DNA from: Boswellia sacra
Lineage: Eukaryota > Streptophyta > Magnoliopsida > Sapindales > Burseraceae
Assembly (NCBI GenBank): GCA_013180625.2
Contig: SNVD02015884.1
Coordinates: forward strand, 372,001-436,000
Length of the DNA stretch: 64,000 nt
Direction: 5' to 3'
Below, piece after piece: positions 23,350-36,819 of this stretch. The translations under genes and the position numbers were made by a program. The notes beneath the pieces are model-generated. The model was given only the letters and a program-made list of their open reading frames with translations. It was not told the origin of the DNA and made no database searches. Position 1 is the stretch's first letter. Each line of letters begins with the position of its first letter.

Positions 23350-24857
23350 GATTCAATGCAATCCGTTTGGTCTTTTCTGATTAAAGGATTCTTAATGAGT
23401 TCGTATTGGTTCCTTCCAGTTTCTTTGAGGAAGATCAATGGATGCCCTAGATTATTATTATTATCGTTGTTTTCTCCTTTCCCCACTCGAAACTAGGATA
23501 CACGGATGGCTTAAAAAGATTGTACAATATCTGTGAGAGTAAGAGGTGATATTGGTTGCTTCAATCTACAAGATTTTGTGAGACATGATCAAAAGGTTAA
23601 TAAAACTGGTAATGTTTGACAGTATTTTGATAGAATCCCTGAAGACATCAATTCTGACCGATATGGATGTTTGTGAGTTTGATTTTTGAGGAAATTGCTG
23701 ATTAGAGTCTATGCAATTCTCCTTTTGAAGTAACTGATCATCACACTACTAGTGCAAGTGGGAAATTTTTAGTGACAGGAGATACTTTATTTCTAAAAGA
23801 ATTATGAGATGTTTAAGCATATGACAAAAGCTGCTGTCATCCAGAACTCATTTCCCTTCGGTTCCTACCGTTATGTAAACAGTTCATATGCTCATGACAT
23901 GAGCAACGTGGCCAGAGCTGAAACATGTTTCATAAAGCTTGATGGTAAAAGGTCATGCTTGGCCATCCCAAATTCATCCTTGGTCAATCACGAGGCGGCC
24001 CTTTTCTTTTCTATCACGGCTTATGCCATGTTTTTAGTTTCAATTCTCATGTTATTCTTACAAATTATTTATATAAACTCTCTTATCAATACTAATGTAT
24101 GTGATATCATTGTATAATCAACCTGAGTTTCAATTACACTTGCTTACCAAAGTACAGCTACTCAACTTCTTGCCTTCACCGATATTTTTTCACCTTTCGT
24201 TTGAATTGGCACGGTATAGCTGGACTAACCTGTTGAATACTTGTACGATCACATAGTGGGCTGGTCTTGGAATATTTGATACATAAGTTGAACAACACCG
24301 ACTGATAATTACAATTAGTGACTTTCGTAAACTACAATTCTAGTGCGTTTAACAACATAATGTTTTTTACTTGTGAGCAGTGTAAACTGTAATAATGTCA
24401 AAAGTTGAGATTATTATTTAAGATGTAAATACAGAAGATTATAAAAACCAAGCACGGTTTTGAAAACAACAAGCTATACTTTCTGAGCGACAGGAAAGAA
24501 CTCCAAAATGCAAAATTACAAAACTGACAATAGAAACAAGCGCTTTCTAACTCTTCCCAGCCTTTTGAAATTCATTTGTAAGAAATCATATCAAACCACA
24601 ACTGGATAACTCACTAATAAATAGAAGATACAGGAATTACAAGATCTAAACAGAACTCGCTGAAAGAATATCGGTCATCTTGACTTAGACGAAAGAGCTT
24701 CGCATGGGGGCCTCAACTGGACTACAACCTTTATTATTTCTGCTCGATAGAGAGAGATGTGACCTAATATGGAAAAGCATGCGGATCAAATGAATTGTGG
24801 ACAAAACCAATGAAGAAGGCAAGTAAGGTGTACGGCTATAAGAGCTTGATTTCTTCA
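23350..24857. other. Convergent 3' flanks of the DUF616 and V-ATPase B genes
   Basis: The two flanking genes point towards each other, so both 3' UTRs lie here. An open frame at 23809-24117 (102 codons) contains a hydrophobic tail but no recognisable family and sits in UTR-like sequence. Nothing else seen. Confidence 0.4.
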
Positions 24858-27800
24858 TCAATTATTTGCATCGCGACTGTAGAACTGGTCAAGTGTCTTC
24901 CCTGGTATACGGTGAAGAAGTTCACGAGGGAAGATACGAAGAAGTGTCCATGCCAAATCAAGAGATTGGAAGATGTTCCTGGTGTCATAAGCTCCCTGAG
25001 TAACAAACTTCCTCTCAAATTTTTCCAAGAACTCCAAGTATAGCTGCACAGACAAATGAATTTGTTAGTTTAGATGTAAGAAACGAGTATGCATAACAGT
25101 AGAAAATATGGTGAAGTGGGAGAAAACCAGACCAGATCCTCAGAAGAGAGTGCTTCTTCTCCCACCACAGCTTTCATTGCCTGGACATCCTTTCCAATGG
25201 CATAATTTGCATAAAGCTGAAAATTAAAGAGTCAAGCAATCAATACCACGGCTTAAAGGCTTTCGGTAAATAATATACTGAAGTGATTCTGCTACAGCTA
25301 TCCAAAATACCTGGTTGGACACATCAGAATGGTCCCTCCGAGTCATTCCCTCACCAATGGCACTCTGAAACAACATAGATCATAGCATCAAGAACATGCA
25401 TGCACAAATGAGCTTTTCTTAATCAATAAGATTGGACCCTCTTCAGCAAATTGAGAATTTGAAGCATACAAGAACGCATCCTTACCTTCATCAGACGGGA
25501 CAGAGATGGGAGAACATTGATTGGCGGATATATCTGCAGATTTCAAATGGAAAAATCTTTAGTTCAAAATGCTTGCAACCCTACTCAACCAATCAATTTC
25601 ATGGTAAATGCATTAGTAACTGTTTCTCAGAATTTAATCCACATTACAATTCAATATCAGGCCAAATAATATTATAGTCTTGATGTGTGGTATTGACTGC
25701 TTCAGATATCCAGCAGATTGGCATCTAAAATATTTCACCCAATAGCATCGTTATGACCCATCTTCAAACCCAAGTTACCTCCAATATTGACACAAGCAAA
25801 GCAGGAATAGAGAAGACTGACTAGTGATACAAAACAATGAGTCAACTTTGATCTTGAGAAGTTCAATCTATAGCATGCCAATCTATGGACATCTAAAACT
25901 ATAGCAAATCATAATTTGGCTATATTTGCAAATAAAAGGGCCTGAAGTTCCAACAATCAGCTAAAACACAAGTCTATTATAAAGTAATATCTCCCATCAT
26001 CATATCAGAGTACTGAATAGATTCCTTTTATAACAAAAGATTAATAACATTACCTGTCTATTATAGAGCTGCCTGTCAATGTATATCTGCCCCTCAGTGA
26101 TATATCCCGTAAGATCAGGAGTGGGATGTGTGATATCTGGCCAAAATTAAATAGAAAAGACTTCAAGAATGCCCACTAATAAAGCAGGAAATACAATCAT
26201 TTATGCTAGCCGCTCAATATGGTTTGAGGATGCATACCATCATTTGGCATAGTTAATATAGGAATTTGGGTGATGGAACCCTTTCGGCCTTCAATTCTTC
26301 CAGCACGCTCATATATTTGGGCCAAATCAGTATACATATACCCAGGATAACCTCTTCTACCAGGTACTTCCTCTCGGGCAGCAGATACCTGCAGTAACAA
26401 TCAATAGTTTGTGTCACCATAACCGTCCCAGAAAGACTCGAACTGCAATTATGAAAAAGCGGCAACAAACTTTAACTTTCTAATAAGTTCTTGGAACGGC
26501 CTATAGAGTTCTGCAAATATATGGAATATGCATAGGCAATCAGAGACAGAAGTTATTTTTACCTCACGAAGAGCATCGGCATAGGAACTCATGTCTGTCA
26601 GTATGACAAGCACATGCTTCCCACATTCATATGCCAAATACTCTGCAGTAGTAAGAGCAATACGAGGAGTAATAATGCGTTCAATTGTAGGGTCATTAGC
26701 CTGTTCAAAAGATGCCAAAAAAAAATTTAAAATTGGAAAGTTATTACATAGGGTATAAGATAATACACTTTTGCAATATAATGAAAATCAATTCTCAGAA
26801 ACAAATAAACCATTAAAGTGTTAATTATATATACCAGATTAAGAAAGAGAGTCACTCTCTCCATTGATCCATTCTCCTCAAAATCACGTTTGAAAAACTG
26901 TGCTGTTTCCATATTCACACCCATAGCTGCAAATACAATAGCAAAATTGTCCTCTTCCTGATCCTGAAAGTTAAGAGATTAAGTTAAATCAGAACCCAGT
27001 TATGAACTTTAGTAAAAGAACCAAAAAATACATTAACCACAAGAATCACAGAAAAAAGGTATTTCCAGTGTTTGTCAAAAATGACATCTCATAATATCAG
27101 AAGCAAACAAAAAACACAGTAAATAATAACATGATAAAAGGATTCAACCTAGTGTTGGACTACAAATTTCCCCAAGATTTTGATGCGATATTGCACTTAT
27201 TCATACAGACATCTTAATTTACTTATTTATTTCAAAGAATATTTCTGTGGGAAACAAGGTGCTCACCAACATATCAAATTATCACAATACTAACATGAAA
27301 TACCTTTCAAGAACATGAGGTAGAGCTGACTGCTGGATTCTATGGCATATGAATTCATGTAGTCAAACATGAACATGACAAAAACAATAATCTATAAGAT
27401 AGTTACAAAATTAAAGAACATCAGCAAAGACTGCAGAAGATTAGCAGTGTTATTTTACTAGAGCATAATCAATAAGGCATGTATACCTCAAGAAGATTTG
27501 CAGACTTCTCCAATCGTTTTACTAAACCTGCCTGTCGACAAATCTGAGCAGCAATTTCATTATGGGGAAGACCAGCAGCCGAAAAGAGAGGGATCTTCTG
27601 TCCTCTAGCAATGGAATTCATGACATCAATTGTGGAAATCCCTGTCTGTATCATCTCTTCAGGATATGTTCTCTCACTGGGATTGATTGAGCTCCCTGAG
27701 TCATAGCAAGCAAAAGATCAAAGGATGTGTTAATCATGTCAAATTATATTCTTTAAAATTTTTCTCCATAAATTCTTTTTTGTTATTTTATTTGAGCAAT

Positions 27801-29495
27801 AAATGCATTCAAATCATTTGTAGCTTACCAGAAATATCCAAGTAAGCCTCAGGGAGAATGGGAGGACCATTATCAATAGGCTTCCCAGAACCATTAAAAA
27901 TGCGCCCAAGCATATCCACTGAGACAGGAGTCTTTAGAACCTATAAAACATGCCAGAGGACAGAGGGGGAGGAAAAGCAATCAAATAAATATCAATTATG
28001 CTCTTAAGCAAAAATCAGCAGGGCCAAGAAAGAGGACTGCAAAGGGTGACCTTTAAATCCATTACATAATCCAAATGTACTCATTATCAGGTTTTCTTTC
28101 ACTGCAACAATACATTTGGAATGCAATAGTTTCTCCCTATCACAGGAAATAAAGTTCAAAATATAATTAATTATTCACTGCCCGTAAAGAACATCTCTGA
28201 GCTCATTGCTAGAAAAGTTTAAAATTCATATTTTGTTATGGATAAGTCATAAAACCGTACCAAGGACTTGTTCTTAATGACTAACTGAGATTTTTACAAG
28301 ACATGAAAGTTTAATTTATATCAGCAAAAATAAAGTAGCTTAGAAAGCTTCAGTCCAACCAATGGTACTCTTTAATTTTTAACAAAGACATGCAGAAATG
28401 AACCCTGATGCTACAAATGTATACATGTGATCAGAGTGTAAGACTATGAAAACAGAAACACTCCAAAGAGACTACAAAGAAAAAAGGGCGTAGGCTAAAA
28501 ATATAAACTGCTAAAAGAAATATTATAATTCCTAAATTGTCCAACAACCAAAAGAACTTCTAGCCTTCTGCAGTCATTTATGTCTACCACGCTTGACGGT
28601 ATTGTTTCATACCTCTCCTGTAAACTGCACTGTTGTGAATTTATTATCAATTCCAGACGTTCCTTCAAAAACCTGGTCAACAAGCAAAGAAACAGATTAT
28701 ATAAGTGATAAAAATTTTCACCTGTAAATACGCTTCAACAATGATTCGAGGTTTAAAAGTAGGTAATTATCAATCCCAAATTAGGACAAAAATTCCCTTC
28801 ATAGCACTAACACTTCAAAAGAAGTACAAACAAAAAATGACAGATACATAAATAAATAAATAAAAGTAATTCAGTCAGCCATCTCAATGTGAAATTTCAC
28901 AAGTTCTTGGAAAACACAAAATGCAGGTGACAAATCCCTTATATAAATAATCAACCATAAGGCCTGTGAAAATGCAATCACCTGAACTACAGCTTTCTCT
29001 CCGTCAACTTCAAGGACCTGACCACGTCTCATTGTTCCATCTCCTAACCGAATATTAACGATTTCTTGATATTTGGGTCCCTAACCAACCAATCAAAAAA
29101 TACATTAAACAGTGAATTTGGAGTAGTAGGAAAGCAAAAAAATAAAACTTAATGCTATAGACGAATAAAACCAAACAATCTACCTTCACTTTATCCAGGA
29201 TAACTAAAGGTCCAGCAACTCCAGAGACCGTTCTGTACTCTGCAATGCCCAAAAAGTCATGAGTGCTAATCAATTAATGGAAAAATACAATAACTCAGCT
29301 ATTCCAACGATAAATGGAGAAGTCTCCATTTAATTGTAATTCACATTGATATGATAATCAGAATGACAAATCCAGTAAAGCATCAACCAAATAACATTAA
29401 ACATATGAGATGGTCAGTAATAAACTATAAGACATACCCATGCCAATCTCCAGAGTTCCCTCCTCCAAGTCTTGAACATTCTTTTCAATACCCAT
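24858..29495 (-). CDS. VHA-B: V-type proton ATPase subunit B
   Basis: Non-catalytic nucleotide-binding B subunit of the V1 sector; alternates with subunit A in the hexamer that drives proton pumping into vacuole and trans-Golgi. Fourteen coding exons on the minus strand: 29438-29495, 29184-29239, 28982-29080, 28613-28672, 27829-27940, 27487-27695, 26835-26963, 26563-26700, 26238-26388, 26054-26136, 25486-25533, 25311-25364, 25133-25216 and 24858-25043. Every border is GT-AG and the lengths sum to 489 codons (488 residues; Arabidopsis subunits are about the same). Landmarks: [19 protein letters not shown] at the N-terminus, [44 protein letters not shown]-type block [20 protein letters not shown], and the C-terminus [14 protein letters not shown]. 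The gene looks intact. Confidence 0.97.
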
Positions 29496-30300
29496 TTTCA
29501 AGCTTTGTCTAAAATAATAAAATAAGAGAAAATAACAAAAAATCAGTCAGTGCTAACAAAAATGAACCATGTAGCTATTATTTCAATGATAGTAACAAAA
29601 TACACAAAGTAAATATGGCCAAAATACTGATTAGAATTACAAATTAAACCACTCCACTACACAACAAAAGTTGCTTAAATCAGCTCCAAAACCTAGATTA
29701 ATCTTAGAAAAGAAGAATTCTCATATTTGCTCTATCAAACAATTCAAAAACTCAAAAAACACAAAACTCCCTCTCCTTACAATAATCAACCTATCTTCAA
29801 TCACTAAGAAAAACATTTTCATTGAATCGTATCACAATCAACTCAGCTAAAACAATCTACAAAACTAACAACAATCACTAAAACAATATTGAAATCCAAC
29901 AAACTCTTAGTTCTCATCATTTTCCCGCAATTTCTCAGGAACCAAACAGAGACAGCCACTCGAACTCCAACCAAAACAGAACCTCGATTGATTTACAGGA
30001 GAAACTCAAAATCAAAACACAAAAATGAAAAATGAAAACGAATCAATAGCACCCTAAGCGTTGGTGAACTGAAGGATCCAACAAGCTTACCGTCTCTGGA
30101 TTAAACGAACGTCAAATCATAGCAAGTAAAAATTGAATCAAATCAAATCAAAACAGACGAAGTAAAATAAAATTAATTAAAATTGAAAAAATTGGCGAAA
30201 TTGGATCTGAAAAAGAAGTACCTTGTTATCTGATATCTGAGAGCGATAGCGATGGCTGAGATATGGAATAAAAGTGTGAAACCGGGATCTGGTTACGTTA
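29496..30300 (-). promoter_or_regulatory. 5' UTR intron and leader of the V-ATPase B gene
   Basis: Acceptor TTATTTTAG|ACAAAGC lies about 17 bases upstream of the ATG. A good donor AACAAG|GTACTT is at about 30222. This gives a 5' UTR intron of about 0.7 kb, a common feature of highly expressed plant housekeeping genes. The GC-richer sequence 30223-30300 would be the untranslated first exon. Confidence 0.5.
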
Positions 30301-31695
30301 TTGTAAGTTGCGAATGGTAATAATGATGGTAAGGTAGGGGCATAAATGTCAATGAGTGATGAGGTGGCACTCGGTGATTGGGTTTTTTGAAGGCCAATCC
30401 ATGCAGGGGCTGTAGAGAATCTAGTTTGTCCGTTGTTCTTAATGAGAAAGATGGTGACACGTGGTAAATGGACATGTAAACAGGGTCCCACTAAGAGGAA
30501 ATAATATAAATACTACATATTCTTCTGATCTTTTGTGAATATTATCAGAGATTATTCTTTTCGGGATTTTATGAATTAAAAATGAATTTAAGAAACACAA
30601 AAATGTGTCTTTTATAGGTAAGAGAATCAATCTTCCAGATCTGTATAAGCATTAGTTTGTTAGCCCAAGCCCAATTCGACACGAAAGAGTAGATTGGCTC
30701 ACATTCTATACGGTAAACTTGATTTCATCCACTCATTTAGCAATATCCGTTAGTAAGGTTGTTCTCACGTGAGAAAATATCAAAATAATAAAAATATCCA
30801 AAATTTAAGTACAGATTTAAAAAATGATATTATCTTTAAAAATTTATATATCATGACTCTTTGTCAAGCATCGATACTATTGAATACTATCTATCGAATA
30901 TTAGATACTATCGGACATCGTCAAATGCATCCTTTAGACAATATCAAATATCCAATAAAGTCATAATATGTGAATTTTGAGAAAGGTGGTTATTTTTTAA
31001 AGAAGTTTCCTAATTTTGATTATTTTCTTAATTTTTCTGATAGTCAAGTGCAATATCCAATAACAAATATGTTCATTCATGTAAATTAATAGATATTCTG
31101 ATGGAGAACACTCAATAACTAATTTTAGTAAATTATCTAAAAAATTATTTCTTTTTTTAAAGTTGATTTTAGCCAAAGAATTTTCAATATATATATAATT
31201 TAAAAATTCCCTCTCAACTACGTCGTTATAACAATTACCGTTTTTTTTCCTTATATCAGCTAAATGAAATTTGATTGAAAAACTAGCAGATTGCAATCAT
31301 GAGCACTAAACGATACCAAGACTTTGCAAATTGGGTAAGAATCATCAGTGAATTTTGTTGATTGTGATGGGTTTACGAGGTTTAAAAGTTACACAGGGGA
31401 TGTCTGTTTGTCTAACTATTATTTGCCTTTATTCTACTCTGTACTGATTAGTGACAACATGATCATAACTAGCACTTTCTCTAATTTCTTGGATTTAATC
31501 AAACCTCATCACACTTCTTCCCATCTTTTATCTTATTATGTACCCACTTTAGTGAGTTGCTATTTCCACCAATTGAATGTCGAAGTTTATATGATCTATC
31601 TTGTAAATTATGAAATAATTTTGGACTAGTTAGAATACAAAATTTTGGAAGAGTATTCATATAGTGGTGCAGAATCTGAATATCTAATGACAAGT
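30301..31695. other. Intergenic, AT-rich
   Basis: Promoter of the V-ATPase gene on the left side. 30640-30980 holds repeated ATACTAT/TATCGAATAT words suggesting an old repeat. Open frames at 30997-31296, 31348-31629 and 31645-31926 are not recognisable; the last overlaps the antisense of the next gene's final exon. Confidence 0.35.
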
Positions 31696-34259
31696 TCATT
31701 GGAGGAAATAACTAGACAATGGAATCTGGGAACTGATCTCCTTCAATCTTCTGTTGAGGTTGCGCAATGCTTCAATGTGAGGTTCATCTTCCTCTACTGG
31801 TATAATTTTAGCAAAGCTTCCATCTTCAAGATAGTCAACCACCCGGTTGGCAGCTTCAAGTCCAGTGACATAAGATTTCTCCTGTTGAAGAAATGCACAG
31901 AACAAGCTTCTTTAAACTTCATTTGAGCCAATTTATATCACACAAGATGAAGAAACAGTGCAAATATTGTATATAACCTGTGACCATGAACCATGTCGGG
32001 TTGTAATCCAATCTCCAGCCATGAACAGATTTGGGAAAGATGTAGAACCCCTCATCATGTACTTGTATGAACCTTGGAGTAAGAAACACAAAAGTGATCA
32101 GGATCAGGATAAATTTCTAATTTCCAAATACAATCATTTGAAATCATCTAAGCAAATAGCTTGTATGTTAACTATACAAATCCTGGCACAAAGCATACTT
32201 TGTTTAAGGACTACCCTTTGTCATAACTATTTTCGAATGGCTACTACAAAAGTTTTAGAAGGTTACCTGGAAAGAAATGAGTTAAGGATTTCTGAGATCT
32301 TCTGATTTCCTTATTTGTCACGGTAGCTGTGTCAAAGTCATTGATGCACTTTGAAAGATAAGGCATAACTTTGGCAACTACATCCTCATCTTTCAGGGGC
32401 AATAACTCATTAACATGATACTGTTGATGAAAATTTTAGGACCAATAAAACTTTAGTTAGTTCTCACTGTTAAAGTTAACTTGACAAAGCTTGCTTTAAT
32501 TGATTAAAGAAAAAGGATGTAGAGCTTACAAAATCAGCTTGTATGACTGTTACTGGATCATCTTTATGCTCATTATGAATTTGGTTCAAGTCAAAAAAGG
32601 TCCACGCAAATGATTCACCATACCCCGAGCAAGCATTGCTTGCATTTGGAATTATTACCTGATTATATGTAGAGTTTATGACAAATACATAACAGTAAGC
32701 TCAATTTAAGAGTAGTCAGGAATAAGAAATAGTTCTTTTTGTGAGTCTAGCCAGAAACAAGAAAAACTCGTTCCCATTTCAGAAAGGTTCCGCAGAAGCT
32801 ATGAGTACTAGAAGTTCACATGGCATGAATGCAGAATAACTAGAATCCTTGTAGAATTAATTCCCAGTTTTGTGTATGGCCAGTATCAATCTGTTGCAGA
32901 AAGTACAAAACATGCATTTACACATCCAAGAAATTTCCTACTGTGAAGGATATGAAGGTTGTGTTTGTCTGCATATTTTGAGTTTTTTTTTTTTCCAAAA
33001 TTTTGAAAGAATATGTACATGTGATTGATTTTTAATTTTTTTTAAATTTTGAAAATGATGTGTGGTTGATATTGATTTATGTATTGATAAATATGCATTT
33101 TTAGAAAATAATATTCTGAAAATGTTATCAAACAAAGCCGAAGCAATTGAGAGGGGAAATCATACTGCCATTCAGGGACCTAATTAAATCATTCCTATAA
33201 TCTCAAACAATTGGTGTAATAAAAGTATCAAAAAGAAAAAATTTAAAAGAAGAAAAGGGGAGTGATGTTGCACACACCTTCCTGTCAAACCAAAGCTTAA
33301 CACTGAGTACGTCAATGCCAGCCAGGTTCAAAACCTTAAGAAACTCTTCCCTTGTACACAATGCTGCACTACATAGAACAACTGCCAGTCAAAACAGGAT
33401 AGCATGAGCAGGGTAAAGTGAAATTTCAAGCTTGATAGATTTCATCTATTATCTCTTCTGCTCAAAGAAATGTTCAAAATGATCATTGGTCACAAACACT
33501 TCATATGATCACTAATTTTAACCCTGCAATACTAAGTTAAAAGCTTGACTGGGCTAGATGAACTGATTCGAGATTGATATCGTGTAAGGAAAGAAAATTG
33601 AGTGTGAGCGCCTTGTGAGACAGCGTACCTATTTTTAACAAATTCCTGAAGCGTGGAGATTCCAACAGCCAAGATCACTGCATCAGCATTGTATTTCTCT
33701 TCACCACAAACTACGTCAGAGATACAACCTGTTTCTTCATCGAATAAGAAGTCTGTAACTCTTCTACCATTTAGAAATTCACAACCCCTAGTCTTCATGG
33801 AGTCCATCCATGGTTCAAAAATCTTCTCTTTAAGTGTCCCTTTACACCACCTCAGATCAAAATTTTTCTGTTTCCATCCACAAAATTAACCCACAATCAA
33901 CAGAAAAGAAAAGTTATAGGCAATGATGCGGCAAAGTGTGATGTTTACAACTAAATGATGATTACTGCTACAAATCCCAAATATTGCATCTCTGTGATGT
34001 GGAGTTGAATTTTGATTGCCAAGTAGCAATATAATGACTGATGTATTACTTTTAAACTAATGCCTCATCACTTGGGATTCATGACTCGGAATATGAATTT
34101 GGAATGTGTAGAATTACCCAATAAATGATGGGCTTGAAGGGAAGAAAGAGATGGAACAACGTTCTGAAGTTCTGCCATTGGTAATTTGATTAATCTATCT
34201 GCCATTAATAATTTGATTAATATAGTCTAAGGCATGTACCCCCCCAAAACTTTAAGTCT

Positions 34260-34290
<31 letters not shown>

Positions 34291-35708
34291 CCCAGAATCA
34301 AGCAAACCTGGTGAGCGAGGATGAAATAGTATAGAATTCCCAAAGTTGCAGCAGCACTCAATTGCTCTCCAGGAGCGAACAGACCCACTTGAAGCAATGG
34401 ACCGATTACATCCCGATAAAGCCTTTCTGAGCACCCAAATTGTTTGAAAAGTTCCCTTGCAGTAACTACAAGTTAAACTTCCGGATAAGGCACTTCAGAA
34501 ATTCAACTTTTATTGTCAATAGAAATAAAAATAAATTCTACAACATTAAATTCCACAGTTATGATCAGGATGATCCTTACTTGGATCATATCTTTTCCAG
34601 GCTACATCAGTGTTGTCAAAGTCAATTACTGCAGGCAGAGGTGCAGATTGGTTCATGTGGGAGAAGAAATCAGAAAAGTAATGAAAAACTCCCTCTTAAA
34701 ATGTACCACTATATATTGGAAAAAATTGATTCAAACTCAGAAACCTACTGATATGTAAATCAATGAGTATCTAAAATGTCGAATCTACATTTTAAGAGGA
34801 AAGTATACCTGCAGCCATTAGAGGGAGTGAAGCTAATCTATCCACCAATGGTAGCCGAAAGAACTGCACATGATGTTAGGAAGTTCAACTTAAGCAAGTC
34901 TAAACAAGCAGGTTTTTCTCAGTACACGAAGAAAGCTAGTAACAACGTAGGTTTGCAAGGCATACCTGAGTATGATACAAGGTTCCCAATGGAGTTGGCA
35001 ACTGAGGAAGATCTTGGAATATTGGAAATTCAACCTGCAAAACAATCCTGACCCTCTCAAGACAATTTATATCTCCATCTTCCACAAATTGGCCCTCAAA
35101 GAGAGAAACAAAATCAAAGTGGGATGTAAATTTTAATTAATCCAATCCCTCCTCCGAATATTGTGAAGATTTCATCCAATTGGTGAAGGGTTTGATACCC
35201 AACTCATCAACAAGAGTGAATATATTCTGGTAGGGATACCAAAACCCTACAAAATGAAGTCAGAAATGGAAATTAGTTATCCAGCAATCTGGAAAAATAA
35301 TCAAAATTGATTTACTGGTAAGACAAAACATAAGTTTCAATTACCCTGCATAGAAACATCATCTGGGCTGCCAAAACCATTACCATCATCAAGCAAAGTG
35401 ACATCAAAACCCTGAAACCGATCAAAATAGCTCAACTAATTGTCAAACACACCCACACACAGAGAGATTTCAAACAGGATGAGCAGGACCTGCTTGGAGA
35501 GGTGGTGAGCAGCGCCGAGGCCAGCCCAGCCAGAGCCAATGATGAATATCTTCTTCTTGTTACTATTGTCATCCCTGTTTTGATCACCTTTTGCACGGCT
35601 TTGAAGGGCAGTTGCTGCTTTTGCTCTGCAAGACAGCCCACTTCTATATCTGCTTGATAAAAAGCAAGGTGAGGGTTCTGAGAGAGTCACTCTCCAAGAA
35701 GCCAACAT
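31696..35708 (-). CDS. FAD/NAD(P)-binding amine-oxidase/phytoene-desaturase-like oxidoreductase; exon-3 donor lost
   Basis: Plastid-type flavoprotein of the amine oxidase/phytoene desaturase superfamily; substrate not known to me. Thirteen minus-strand exons: 35490-35708, 35345-35411, about 35140-35246, 34966-35034, 34809-34863, 34581-34628, 34308-34465, 33629-33867, 33278-33368, 32530-32658, 32267-32420, 31978-32072 and 31696-31881. Ancestral length is about 538 residues. The N-terminus is transit-peptide-like (Ser/Arg-rich), then the dinucleotide motif IFIIGSGWAGLGAAHHL. Later blocks: VEFPIFQDLPQLPTPLGTL, VIDFDNTDVAWKRYDP, CSERLYRDVIGPLLQVGLFA and, at the C-terminal FAD site, LFMAGDWITTRHGSWSQEKS. 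After EEGL in exon 3 the expected GAG|GTAACT reads GATTAATT, which removes the donor and gives a stop at 35137-35139 (residue 132). All other splice sites look sound. It may be a recent pseudogene, an allele, or an assembly error. Confidence 0.72.
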
Positions 35709-35739
35709 ACTTTCATCGGCTTAAACTTTCAAAAGACAA

Positions 35740-36445
35740 TTCATCTCCAACTAGCCAATCAAAAAAATCAGAACCTCATCTTGGTGCCACCACGTACACC
35801 AATATGTGCCACAAGACACTTGCAGACAAATCAAGCTCTCTAGCTATCAATTATCAGCCACTTCTTACATCAGTTTAACATTGATCTTTCTTTCTGTGAT
35901 CAACTTGATTAGCATCACAAACTATACTTGTTATCAATACATTAGTAAATCACTGTTACAATATTATGGTGATTCTCATTATTGCAGTTAGCGGCTTGTC
36001 TAGCATAGGTCATAACTATATTTTATTGTTGAACCGTAAGCAAATCAATTTCACAACTTGGTCCTGATAATTGGTTAGATGTTAAGACATGACCAAGGAT
36101 CATAACTAAGGATCATACTATTTTGTATTTTTTTTTTTTTTAACCACGGATCTAGTAGTGAGCTTCAATTGGGGTACTCTGAGAATTTTTATCACGTATT
36201 CTCCTGATTAAGTTTGAGTCTGGGCTTCAACTATGGGTACTCTGAGAATTTTTATCACATATTATCATCTCTACCTAGCCAATCAAAAAAATCAGAACCT
36301 CATCTTGGTGCAACCACGTACACCATTCTATGCTACAAGACACTTGCTGACAAATCAAGCTCTCTAGCTATCAATTATCAGCCAATATTATGTTATGAGC
36401 TTCAACTGGGTGTACTCTGAGAATTTTCATCACGTATTCTTCACG
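35740..36445. repeat. Local direct repeats upstream of the FAD oxidoreductase gene
   Basis: A block of about 110 bases at 35748-35861 (CTAGCCAATCAAAAAAATCAG, then ATCTTGGTGC, ending TATCAATTATCAGCCA) recurs at 36272-36383. A second word (GAGCTTCAA.TGGG.TACTCTGAGAATTTT.ATCAC) occurs three times at about 36160, 36225 and 36398. A related copy of the first block lies at 48735-48850 next to the pseudogene copy of the same gene, so it belongs to that gene's upstream flank. Confidence 0.75.
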
Positions 36446-36600
36446 TTGGTATGATATTGTCCACTTTGGGTCCAATCTCTTATAGATTTGCTTTTGTATT
36501 CTACCCAAAAAGACCTCATACCAATAGAGTACTTGTCCATACTTGTATGTCCATGATCATCCTTATGTCTAACTAATATGGGACTTTGGTTACACATTCG
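36440..36600. mobile_element. Possible LTR or TRIM remnant
   Basis: Contains TTGGTATGATATTGTCCACT..TGGGTCCAATCTC, then GACCTCATACCAATAGAGT and CTAACTAATATGGGACTTTGG. This combination is common in plant LTR-type repeats. Ends and target duplication not resolved. Confidence 0.35.
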
Positions 36601-36819
36601 ATAGAAACTTAACGAGATTGAAGTGATGAAGAATTTAATAATTGAACAACATCACTGTAAAGTATTCCAACTAGAAGGTTGGTGACTCAAGAAAATGATA
36701 AATAACGCCAAATTACCGTTTCTGAACTATTCAAAGGATTGCTTTCTAGAGCTTTTAATCTTTCATACAACTAGTCGAATAATTCAATCATTTTCCTTTA
36801 CTCCGTCAAGTCAAACTGA

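Noticed and set aside
23809..24117. 102-codon plus open frame with hydrophobic C-terminus
   Set aside because: Lies in convergent UTR space downstream of the DUF616 gene; no family features, no start context, AT-driven hydrophobic end.
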